Shown here in pieces: positions 1 to 8,700 of a stretch of DNA of 64,000 nucleotides. Position 1 is the first letter of the stretch. Each line of letters begins with the position of its first letter. The notes under the pieces are model-generated. The model saw nothing but the letters and a program-made list of their open reading frames with translations, did not search any database and was not told where the DNA came from. The translations under genes and the position numbers were made by a program. The stretch is from contig CACZLZ010000010.1 of assembly GCA_902782145.1 (NCBI GenBank), forward strand, positions 1 to 64,000. The letters are read 5' to 3'. The DNA comes from an uncultured Aeromonadales bacterium (GTDB taxonomy: Bacteria; Pseudomonadota; Gammaproteobacteria; Enterobacterales; Succinivibrionaceae).

Positions 1-71
1 ACGGTAGCAGGGGAGACCGGGTCCGTTTCTGGGGGCGCTCATGCCTCCAGAGAAAAAAGTATAAATATGTG

Positions 72-458
72 ATGACTATCACGAATAAACTTCCACTAGG
101 AGTCGCAGAATCAGAAATCCTGCATTACCGGGATATTCTGGCCAATAAACCTGTTAAACCCGTGCCGGCTGATCTTAAACCCTTAATCCCACAAGTGATC
201 CCGTCCCGCAGCATTCAGAAAAATGTGTGGGACTGGAAACACTCAATTGAAACCATAGAAAGAGTCAAAAGCAAAAACAATGGAAAAACACAGGCATGCA
301 AAACCACAAAAGCAAGGATGCCCAAAAAAAACAAAAACGGAAGTTCCAGTGGCCCGGACATAACCACTCACCATGGATTGCGCTTTGCCGATAACAAGTC
401 CACGGCAGGGATGCCCGGAGCGTTCCTAACAGCAAAGGAAACTCCGTCCGCAGACTGA
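72..458 (+). CDS. Small hypothetical protein, possibly a gene remnant
   Basis: An open frame of about 128 codons starts at ATG 72, with an in-frame GTG at 69. I recognise no family. The first half looks like ordinary folded sequence, while the second half is rich in Lys, Asn, Ser and Thr. It uses many AAA/ACA codons, unlike the GC-rich genes further on. No convincing ribosome binding site is visible. It lies at the window edge in eroded DNA, so it may be the end of a degraded foreign gene rather than a working one. Confidence 0.3.
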   Translation: MTITNKLPLGVAESEILHYRDILANKPVKPVPADLKPLIPQVIPSRSIQKNVWDWKHSIETIERVKSKNNGKTQACKTTKARMPKKNKNGSSSGPDITTHHGLRFADNKSTAGMPGAFLTAKETPSAD

Positions 459-789
459 ACCTCCAGGAGGCCCGGCAGTCAGGCGCAGGTCAGAACTGAG
501 GTCAAGCGGGCGGGAAAGGCTGGTGGTGCGCCGCAAGGTGAGACGGGATGTGAAGATCATCTGGGCTGGACAGTGAGAGACCGCCCGGGGATCCACCCGG
601 TCAGCGGGGAGATCTTCAGTTCCCCGGGATAGCTAGCAGGCTCCCCGGAAACAGAAACGGAGGTCAATCCGCCACCGCTACCGGGCGGCATCCGCCACCC
701 CTTTCCATGCTCCATAGGATCTGAATGCACTCTGAACGCCACCCGTCCAGGAAGCGGCGTGTCAGACACCTGTTCAGAAGCACGCCCCA
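459..789. other. No gene recognised
   Basis: This GC-rich stretch lies between the small ORF and the outer-membrane-protein remnant. Short open frames exist on both strands, but none has a ribosome binding site or recognisable protein sequence. I see no RNA gene or clear repeat. Confidence 0.5.
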
Positions 790-960
790 TCAGAAAGTGA
801 CCTCATAGGACATGTTCCGGTTCAGGTTCTCTTCCGTGCCCGCACCCACCTTCAGGAAGGCACCGCCCTTGAGACTGAAGGACTGGCTGTCAACACTCTT
901 CACCGTGGTGAACACCACCTTGGTGGGCTCCAGGGAGGAGTCGGAAAGCTTGTCCATCAG
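790..960 (-). pseudogene. C-terminal remnant of an outer-membrane-type protein
   Basis: Reading the minus strand from about 960 down to the TGA at 790-792 gives about 56 codons of GC-rich protein-like sequence. It ends in alternating residues with a terminal phenylalanine (SYEVTF-stop). A C-terminal Phe preceded by alternating hydrophobic residues is the usual signature of outer-membrane beta-barrels, including autotransporters. The frame stops abruptly at the edge of the ISAs1-like remnant, so the upstream part of the gene has been lost or displaced. The beta-barrel assignment is inference from the C-terminal pattern only. Confidence 0.45.
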
Positions 961-1740
961 GGCTTACGCATGAACCGTAACCCCTTCAGGCCACTCGCAC
1001 TGCTCGTTTTTTAGACAGGCGATAGCGCGGCTGACCTAAGTCTTACGGACCGTTAATCTTCATCATTGTGTAGCCCTACGTTTTGTTGATACTGCAGGAG
1101 TCACCAGCCAGTTCGTCTGTTCAATGACCCATAGTCCAGGTTCTGCATATTTTCCCATCTCCTCGGTGTCCGACAGTCACAGTTTGCCGTATGCGAACAG
1201 GTTGGCTACCTTGAGTAGAAGCTTATGCGGTTTCATTTTGATGCTATCGACAACTGAGGCAATAGAAGGCTTTTCCTTTGGATTTTTAATCCACATTGCC
1301 GGCTGAAGTTGTCTGGCTACGTTGAGAGCCAGCCTGGACAGAAGTTCGCAGTTGCGGAGGTAGTTCCGGTTCTTGGTCTGCATATGGTCCTGCCCAAAAT
1401 CCATGTCCAGACACCAGTGGACCTGGTTCTCGATCTTCCAGTGATCCCGGATGGCTCTATAGCCAAGTTCAGCAATGTTAGGGTGGTCACCGGAAATGGA
1501 AGAGACGAAAAAGCGTCGCTCAAGCTTCCGATCAACTCCATTCTTCTTGAAAGTACTTGTAGTCACCGTGTAAAAGATGGTGTGGCAATCAACCAACCAA
1601 TCCTTGAAAGGGCGTTTGTTCGGAAGATCGTCCACGGAAAGAGCAATTACCGTCCGTTCCTCGATCCTGCCATGCCCAAGTTCAACCCCGGTGCTTTGCC
1701 AATTCTGCTCTGGGCAGCCGGCGCTATCGGAAGTTTTCTG
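958..1740. mobile_element. ISAs1-family insertion sequence remnant
   Basis: The segment begins with a sequence resembling an ISAs1-type terminal repeat (CAGGGCTTACGCATGAAC), right where the outer-membrane-protein remnant ends. On the minus strand it carries the 3' two thirds of an ISAs1-type transposase. The 5' third of the transposase and the second terminus are missing, so this is a dead partial copy. The right boundary is approximate, set where transposase similarity ends. Confidence 0.6.
1177..1740 (-). pseudogene. ISAs1-family transposase, 5'-truncated
   Basis: The readable part starts near a GHGRIEER motif, which in ISAs1 (H-repeat) transposases lies just before the middle of the protein. 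It continues through RAIRDHWKIENQVHW, which contains the catalytic Glu, then LSRLALNVARQ, and ends at 1177. The N-terminal DDE-associated domain and the first catalytic Asp are absent. The open frame continues upstream to about 1932 in unrelated sequence, which I do not count. The transposase should be inactive. Confidence 0.65.
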
Positions 1741-1949
1741 ACCGGATGCAACCTGATGGGTTACGGCTGATGCCCCTTTGGCAGGAGGGTTAGAAGAACC
1801 TGTGCCGGGTGCTGACAGAGCAGAAAGATCGTCCGGGATCGTGTACGGAGATGCGAACCTGCGGAAGCAACACCGGCGGGCCGGGCACTGCCGGGATTGA
1901 AGAAGGAGCCTGCCGGTTATGCCGGATGACACAGCCGGTCAGGATGAGG

Positions 1950-1994
1950 CTCCGGCCGGGATGTCCCGGCCGGAGAAGACCGCCAGATGCGGTC
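1950..1994. other. Two adjacent strong hairpins
   Basis: CTCCGGCCGGGA at 1950-1961 is mirrored by TCCCGGCCGGAG at 1964-1975. GACCGC and GCGGTC then form a second stem at 1979-1994. They lie just past the 3' end of the small minus-strand gene at 2024-2290. They could act in its termination or mRNA end formation, although no T-tract follows on either strand. Confidence 0.3.
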
Positions 1995-2023
1995 TCCGGA
2001 TGGAATAAGGTTCAGCAACCCTG

Positions 2024-2290
2024 TCAGAAGCCCTGGAAGTGCTCCAGCTTCTCCTGGCCGTCGCCGGCTTCCCGGTGGAACCGGCAGGTTCTGCCCTCAC
2101 CGCCGTCCTCGCCCTCGGGCTTCTTCTGGCAGTGCATGTAGAAGAAAGGCTCTTCCCGCCAGGCGGCCTTGGGGATCTGGATGATGAAAACGTTGTCCTC
2201 TGCCTTGTACAGGGAGGACTGGACCTTCACGTCGGAGATGGCATAGATGCCCACCAGAATGGATATGATGATGAAAAGCTTGTAAAACAT
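2024..2290 (-). CDS. Small membrane-anchored hypothetical protein
   Basis: This is an 88-residue frame starting at ATG 2290 with an AAGGCGAG ribosome binding site just upstream. The N-terminus (FYKLFIIISILVGIYAI) is one hydrophobic segment, so it should be a signal anchor. A short soluble part with two Cys and a charged Gly/Glu-rich tail follows. No family is recognised. Overlapping open frames on both strands lack comparable signals. It stands alone, with hairpins after its stop. Confidence 0.45.
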   Translation of the reverse strand: MFYKLFIIISILVGIYAISDVKVQSSLYKAEDNVFIIQIPKAAWREEPFFYMHCQKKPEGEDGGEGRTCRFHREAGDGQEKLEHFQGF

Positions 2291-3228
2291 GTCTCGCCTT
2301 GTCTGTGTCCGGGTCGGGAATAGGTGGGAGATCAGCCCAGAGGTGCGGCAGTGCCGGCCGGGGCGTCTCCGGCTTGCCGGATCCAGGTCCCGCGGCAGGC
2401 ACGCCGGAGGTTCCGGGACCGCTCCGGATGTGTCATATTATAACCCATGGCGGCCGAAACATCACCGGGTGCGGCCCGGGATTTGGTGCCGCCCGGCGGC
2501 CCGGAAGGGCAGGTCATCACCCTTTCGGGAGATCTGCCGTGGTGCCACTTGATGAGACATCGTTACTGCGGTCACACCTTTCCGGAGGTCACTGCCGTGG
2601 CGCTGTCTGGCGCAGTATCGGCACCATGAGTCGCTCCCCTCCGGGGGTCACTGCCGTGGGGCTGTCTGGCACAATATCGGCACCATGAGTCGCTCCCTTT
2701 CGGGAGAGTTTTCCGTGACGATGTCAGACGCCGCAGCGGCACCGTGGCGCCGCCCCTCAGGGAGGCTTACGGGCAGCAAGTCCCGGCCCGGCGCCCCCGG
2801 GCGGCTCTTCCTTGATCCACCTGGCAGAATAACATAAACTAGGGGCGGCTTTCCGGATCCGGGACGGCCGGGATCTTCCTCCCGCCGCCGCTTCAGGCTC
2901 TCCGGGGGGACCGTGTGCGGGGGAACAACGTGCCGCACCGGCGGCACCAGCATTTTGGCGGATCAGTGCCAGGCTTACGCTTATGCGTCCTGTCCGGCAG
3001 GACAGTCAGACGGGCGCCGGCCCAGACTCCGGTCTCCTGCCCGGGAGACCAGCCCGGGACCTCCCTGGAGCCGGTCTTCCGCCTGGCAGGACAGCCCAGG
3101 CGCCGGATCGGTCCTCCCGGATGCTCCCGGGAGAAGTTCCCATCCCGCTGTCCCGGAACCCCGGCGGCTCCCCTGCCGCTTTCCGCCCCGGGCTCCGTCC
3201 CCTGATGATTTGCTTTTGAAAGGTTAGT
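2291..3228. other. Long GC-rich intergenic region with repeats
   Basis: About 940 bp carries no credible gene. Open frames occur in several phases, as expected for very GC-rich DNA, but none has a good ribosome binding site or protein-like composition. The middle (about 2518-2754) is made of imperfect 59-60 bp tandem repeats. The right end provides the leader and AAAGG ribosome binding site of the next gene. Confidence 0.5.
2518..2754. repeat. Imperfect 59-60 bp tandem repeat, about four units
   Basis: Units 2577-2635 and 2636-2694 are nearly identical, sharing TCACTGCCGTGG and TATCGGCACCATGAGTCGCT. The flanking units (about 2518-2576 and 2695-2754) are diverged versions that keep the CC(T)TTCGGGAG start. 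The repeat is not in a convincing reading frame and lies in non-coding DNA upstream of ettA. Confidence 0.7.
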
Positions 3229-4893
3229 ATGCCGCAGTTTATCTACACCATGAACCGGGTGGGCAAGATCGTCCCCCCGAAACGACAGATCCTCAAGAAC
3301 ATCTCCCTGTCATTTTATCCCGGGGCCAAGATCGGTGTCCTCGGACTCAACGGTGCCGGCAAGTCCACCCTGCTGAAGATCATGGCCGGTATTGACAAGG
3401 AGATCGAAGGTGAGGCCATCCCCAATCCCGGCACCCGGATTGGCTACCTCCCCCAGGAGCCTTCCTTTGACATGGAGAAGACCGTCCGGGAGACCGTGGA
3501 GGAGGCCTTCGGGGACGTGATTGCGGCCCTCAAGCGCCTGGACGAGGTTTATGCAGCCTACGGCGAGCCCGATGCCGATTTTGACAAACTAGCCCGGGAG
3601 CAGGGAGAACTGGAGGCAAAGATTGAGGCCGCTGATGGTCACAACATCGCCAACCAGATGGATGTGGCGGCTGAGGCACTGCGCCTGCCTTCATGGGATG
3701 CCCAGATCAAGAACCTGTCCGGCGGCGAGCGGCGCCGGGTGGCCATCTGCCGCCTGCTGCTGGAAAAGCCTGACATGCTGCTGCTGGACGAGCCCACCAA
3801 CCACCTGGACGCCGAGTCGGTGGCTTGGCTGGAGCACTTTCTCAGGGACTATGAGGGCACCGTGGTGGCCGTGACCCACGACCGTTATTTCCTGGACAAT
3901 GTGGCCGGCTGGATCCTGGAGCTGGACCGGGGCGAGGGCATTCCCTGGCAGGGGAACTACTCCAGCTGGCTGGAGCAGAAGGAGCAACGGCTGAAGAACG
4001 AGGCCGGTGCCGAGACTGCCCGGAAGAAGTCCATTGAGAAAGAGCTGGAGTGGGTGCGCCAGAACCCCAAGGGCCGCCATGCCAAGAACAAGGCCCGTCT
4101 GGCCCGGTTCGAGGAACTGAACAGCACCGAATACCAGAAGCGCAACGAAACCAACGAACTCTACATCCCCGCCGGACCCCGGCTGGGTGACAAGGTCATT
4201 GAGGTTAAGGATCTGTGCAAGAGTTATGACGGCCGCACATTGATCAAGGATCTGAGTTTCTCCGTGCCCAAGGGTGCCATTGTGGGGATCATCGGCCCCA
4301 ATGGCGCCGGCAAGTCCACCCTCTTCCGGATCCTCACCGGGAAGGAGCAGCCGGATTCCGGCACGGTGACCGTGGGTGACACGGTGGTCCTGGCGGCGGT
4401 GGATCAGTTCCGGGATCACATGGACAACTCCAAGACGGTGTTTGAGGAGGTGGCCCAGGGTCGGGACGTGATCCGCATTGGCAACTACGAGATCCCCAGC
4501 CGCTCTTATATTGGCAAGTTCAATTTCCGTGGCACCGATCAGCAGAAGCAGGTGGGCCTGCTCTCCGGCGGCGAGCGGGGCCGGCTGCACCTGGCCAAGC
4601 TGCTGCAGATCGGCGGCAATGTGCTGCTGCTGGACGAGCCCACCAACGATCTGGACGTGGAGACTCTGCGGGCCCTGGAGAACGCCCTGCTGGAATTCCC
4701 CGGCAGCGCCATGATCATCTCCCATGACCGCTGGTTCCTGGATCGTATCGCCACCCATATCCTGGATTACCGGGATGATGGGGAGATCAGCTTCTTTGAG
4801 GGCAACTTCACCGAATACGAGGCCTGGAAGGTCAAGACCTACGGCGAGGACGCAGTGAAGCCCCGGCGTGCCAAATATGTGAAGATCAGCTGA
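3229..4893 (+). CDS. ettA: Energy-dependent translational throttle protein EttA
   Basis: This 554-residue ABC-F ATPase matches the length of EttA (about 555). In the family it binds the ribosomal E site and gates the first elongation cycle according to the ATP/ADP ratio. Two ABC domains are complete. The first has Walker A GLNGAGKST, signature LSGGERRRVA and Walker B LLLDEPTNHLD. The second has GPNGAGKST, LSGGERGRL and LLLDEPTNDLD. An EttA-type linker rich in Lys/Arg joins them. The start is supported by AAAGG upstream. There are no membrane segments, consistent with a cytosolic factor. Confidence 0.95.
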   Translation: MPQFIYTMNRVGKIVPPKRQILKNISLSFYPGAKIGVLGLNGAGKSTLLKIMAGIDKEIEGEAIPNPGTRIGYLPQEPSFDMEKTVRETVEEAFGDVIAALKRLDEVYAAYGEPDADFDKLAREQGELEAKIEAADGHNIANQMDVAAEALRLPSWDAQIKNLSGGERRRVAICRLLLEKPDMLLLDEPTNHLDAESVAWLEHFLRDYEGTVVAVTHDRYFLDNVAGWILELDRGEGIPWQGNYSSWLEQKEQRLKNEAGAETARKKSIEKELEWVRQNPKGRHAKNKARLARFEELNSTEYQKRNETNELYIPAGPRLGDKVIEVKDLCKSYDGRTLIKDLSFSVPKGAIVGIIGPNGAGKSTLFRILTGKEQPDSGTVTVGDTVVLAAVDQFRDHMDNSKTVFEEVAQGRDVIRIGNYEIPSRSYIGKFNFRGTDQQKQVGLLSGGERGRLHLAKLLQIGGNVLLLDEPTNDLDVETLRALENALLEFPGSAMIISHDRWFLDRIATHILDYRDDGEISFFEGNFTEYEAWKVKTYGEDAVKPRRAKYVKIS

Positions 4894-4937
4894 CGGCGTC
4901 GCCCCTCCGGGCGGGCATCAGAAGGAGGTTTTGTTTG

Positions 4938-5501
4938 ATGAAAGTTTCAGTTCTGAACACCGCATGGGCCCTGTTGCTGGCCTGTGCCCTGGCCGGCTGC
5001 CAGTCCACCCCGGACACCGCCGGCGAGTCCCTGGAGGCGGGGAACTACAACCCGTCCCTGGCCATGACCGTGGCGGCCAACGCCATTGACTCCTGGCCCT
5101 TCAGCCCCATCAAGTTCGCCTACCGGCTGGGCGGCAGCACCGGCACCGACTCCAAGGGAGTCTGGACCCGGGCCATGGGCGAGGCCACCGTGCAGCGCTT
5201 CCAGCGTTTGGGCATGGAGTTTGTGGAGAACGAGTCCGAGGCGGACTACCTGATCACTACCACCCTGTTCGGGGAGGGGGATGAGGCTGCTAAGCTCTTT
5301 TCCGGCATTGATCCCGGAGTCAAGGTGCAGCAGAAGGGCAGCATCGGGATCTCCGTCCTGGATCGGCTGACCAACAAGCCGGTGTGGGAGGGGATCATCG
5401 AGGCCTACAGCGACTATCCCATCGCCACAGCCTCCCAGCGGCAGTTTGCCGCCCGGCAGCTCATCGAGCAGCTGACCATGCGCCTGCCCCAGGTCCAGTA
5501 G
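4938..5501 (+). CDS. Probable lipoprotein, DUF4136-like
   Basis: The 187-residue protein begins with a lipoprotein signal (hydrophobic LLLACALAGC, lipidated Cys near residue 21). Start ATG 4938 lies 9 bases after a perfect AGGAGG; the TTG at 4935 is less likely. The body has the pattern of DUF4136-type envelope lipoproteins, with an EADYLITTT strand and GSIGISVLDRLTNKPVWEG near the end. The exact family is an inference. It should be anchored in the envelope. It follows ettA by 44 bp, possibly in one transcript. Confidence 0.6.
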   Translation: MKVSVLNTAWALLLACALAGCQSTPDTAGESLEAGNYNPSLAMTVAANAIDSWPFSPIKFAYRLGGSTGTDSKGVWTRAMGEATVQRFQRLGMEFVENESEADYLITTTLFGEGDEAAKLFSGIDPGVKVQQKGSIGISVLDRLTNKPVWEGIIEAYSDYPIATASQRQFAARQLIEQLTMRLPQVQ

Positions 5502-5612
5502 GACCTGTCATCCGGCCTTCCGGCGCCGGATCCCGGGGGTCCTGCTACTGGCAGATCCCCGGCTCTTTGCCGGGCAGATCATCAGTTTTCGCCCGGGCGT
5601 TCCCCAGGGTTC

Positions 5613-5646
5613 TTTGATTTGAGTCACATTAAAAATTCAGTATAAT
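5613..5646 (+). promoter_or_regulatory. Putative promoter with CRP/FNR-like site
   Basis: TTTGA-N6-TCACA at 5613-5628 differs from the CRP consensus half-sites at one base. It is followed by TATAAT at 5641-5646, about 100 bp before the activase gene. The dyad overlaps the expected -35 position, which would fit repression or a non-CRP member of the family. This is pattern matching only. Confidence 0.35.
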
Positions 5647-5749
5647 CCCAAGGCGGAAAGATCCTGACGGTTTTTCCGCCTGTTTTCTTTTTCTCCCCTG
5701 ATCTGTCCCGGTCACAACCGGCGCCGGATCTGCCGTACCCGGAGTTCCC

Positions 5750-8700
5750 ATGGACCGCATCCCGAACCTCAGCGCCGCCTCTTATTTTGTGGGTCTTGAC
5801 ATCGGATCCACCACCGTCAAGGCGGCGGTGCTGGATCGGGAAGGCACCGTGCTGTACCGGACCTATGTCCGGCATTACTCCCGGGTCCGGGAGACGGCGG
5901 CGGGGGTGCTGGAGGAGATCCAGCGGCGCTTCGGAGGCAAGGCGGCTCTGGGCTTCACCGGATCCGGTGCCCTGGCCCTGGCGGAGGAGCTGGGGCTGCC
6001 CTTCTTCCAGGAGGTGGTGGCCTGCACTGCCATGGTGCGCCAGCTCCATCCCGGGGCGGATGCGGTGGTGGAGCTGGGCGGGGAGGACGCCAAGCTCACT
6101 TTTCTGGGGGACTGCCCGGATCAGCGGATGAACGAGACCTGCGCCGGGGGCACCGGCGCCTTCATCGATCAGATGGCCTCCTTCCTTCAGACTGATGCGG
6201 CGGGGCTCAATGATCTGGCCCTGGGCCACAAGTCCATCTATCCCATCGCCTCCCGCTGCGGGGTCTTTGCCAAAACCGACATCATGCCCCTGATCAATGA
6301 CGGCTGTTCCCGGGAGGACATTGCCGCCTCGGTGCTCCAGGCGGTGGTGAACCAGACGGTCAGCGGCCTGGCACGGGACCGGACATTGGAGGGGGAGGTG
6401 GTGTTCCTGGGGGGACCCATCCGCTTCCTGCCGGCATTGCGTGACCGTTTCCGGGCCACGCTGCGCCATGTGGATCGGCCGGTGTTCCCCGATGACGGGC
6501 AGTATTATGTGGCCCTGGGCACGGCACTGCTTCTGCAGCGGACCTCCCCGGAGGTGACCGATCTGGCGGCGGCTGCGGCGGCCTTCCGCCGCCGGGCCGG
6601 CACCGACGGCATCGCCCGGTTGCCGCCCCTGTTTGCCGATCGCCGGGAGTACCGGGAGTTTCAGAGCCGCCACCGCCAGAGCTGTGTGACCCGGCGTCCC
6701 CTGGAGCAGGCCGCCGGCCGGGCATGGCTGGGGGTGGACAGTGGATCCACCACCATCAAGGCCTGTCTGATCTCTGACGAAGGGGAGATCCTGTACCAGC
6801 ATTACGGATCCAACCGGGGCAATCCCCTGGAGTCGGCCCTGGGGATCCTCCGGGAGATCTACTCCCGGAGCGGCCCGGATCTGGTGATCGCTGGGGCGGC
6901 GGTCACGGGCTACGGCAGCGCCTTGCTGGCCGCGGCCCTGGGCTTTGATCATGATGAGGTGGAGACCGTGGCCCATTTCCGGGCGGCCCGGTTCTTTGAG
7001 CCCGAGGTGTCCTTTGTCTTGGACATCGGCGGCCAGGATATCAAGTGCCTGTGGATCCGCAACGGGGCCATCAGCCGGATCCAGCTCAATGAGGCCTGCT
7101 CCGCCGGCTGCGGATCCTTCATTGCCAACTTTGCCGAGTCCCTGCACATGCCCCTGGAGGAATTTGTGCGCCGGGCCCTGTTCGGACGATCCCCGGTGGA
7201 TCTGGGCACCCGCTGCACGGTGTTCATGAACTCCAAGGTCCGGGAGGCGCAGAAGGAAGGAGCGTCGGTGGCAGACATTGCGGCGGGGCTGTCCTATTCG
7301 GTGATCCGCAACGCCTGCCACAAGGTGATGAAGCTGACGGACGTCCGGTCCCTGGGGGGAAAGGTTGTGGCCCAGGGGGGCGCTTTCTTCAATGACTCCC
7401 TGCTCCGGGCACTGGAGCTCACCCTGGGGGTGCCGGTGATCCGGCCGGAGATCGCCGGCCTCATGGGGGCCTTTGGCGCCGCCCTTATCGCCCGGGACCG
7501 GGCCCGGGAGGGAGTGCCTTCGGGGCTGCCGGATCTGGCGGGGATCGCCGCCTTTTCCGTCCGCACCTCCACGGTGCGCTGCGGCCGCTGCGGCAACGCC
7601 TGCCTGCTGACGGTGTCCCGGTTTGCCGATCACCGGCGCTTTATCACCGGCAACCGCTGCGAGAAGGGCGGTGATCACAGCTCCCCGGCGGCCCTGAACC
7701 TCTATGCTTTCCGGGAGAAGCGGCTTTTTGACGACTACCGGCCCCTGAATGAGTCTGAGGCCCGCCGGGGGGTGATCGGCATTCCCCGGGCCCTGAACAT
7801 GTATGAGAACTACCCCCTGTGGTTCACCCTCCTGACCGATCTGGGCTTTAGGGTGGTGCTGTCGCCGCCTTCGGGCAAGCAGCTGTTCTACCGGGGCTAT
7901 GACTCCATCCCCTCCCAGACGGTGTGCTATCCCGCCAAGCTGGCCCACGGCCATGTCATCGCCCTGGCAGAGCAGGGGATCCGGAAGATCTTCATGCCCT
8001 GCATCTCCCGGGAGGAGAAGGAGGAAGGGACCACCTGCGGTGACTTCAACTGCCCGGTGGTGGCCGGCTACCCGGAGCTCCTGGCACGGAATGTCAGCGC
8101 CCTGGAAAGCCTGGGGGCGGAGCTGATCTGCCCTTTCCTTCCCCTGGATCCCGCAGTGCTGCCCCAGCGCCTTAGGAGCCTGGAGCTTTTTGCCGGCATT
8201 CCCCTGGAGGAGCTTAAACACGCCGTGGAGGCCGGCTTTGCCGAAATGGCCGCCTTCCGGGCGGACATGCGCCGATCTGGGGATCGGGCTTTGGAGGATC
8301 TTAAGAGCACCGGCAGGCTGGGGATCATCTTGGCCGGCCATCCCTACCATACAGATCCCGAGATCCACCATGGCATTGCGGACTTCATCGCCTCCACCGG
8401 GACGGTGGTGCTCACCGTGGACAGCGTGGCCCACCTTACCGGGGATCCGGCGGATCTTAGGGTGGTGAATCAGTGGGCCTACCATGCCCGGATGTACCGG
8501 GCCGGGGCCCTCCTGGCCTCCTGCGGGCCCAACATCGCTTTGCTGCAGCTGATCTCCTTTGGCTGCGGCATTGATGCGGTCACCGCCGATCAGCTGGAGG
8601 AGATCGCCGAGTCCAGCGGCCATCTGTGCGCTCAGATCAAGATCGACGAGGGTATGAACCTGGGTCCGGCCCGGATCCGGATCCGCAGCCTCATCGCCGC

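Noticed and set aside
557..790. 77-codon minus-strand frame following the outer-membrane remnant
   Set aside because: It begins beyond the true stop codon of the remnant in another phase and has no start signals.
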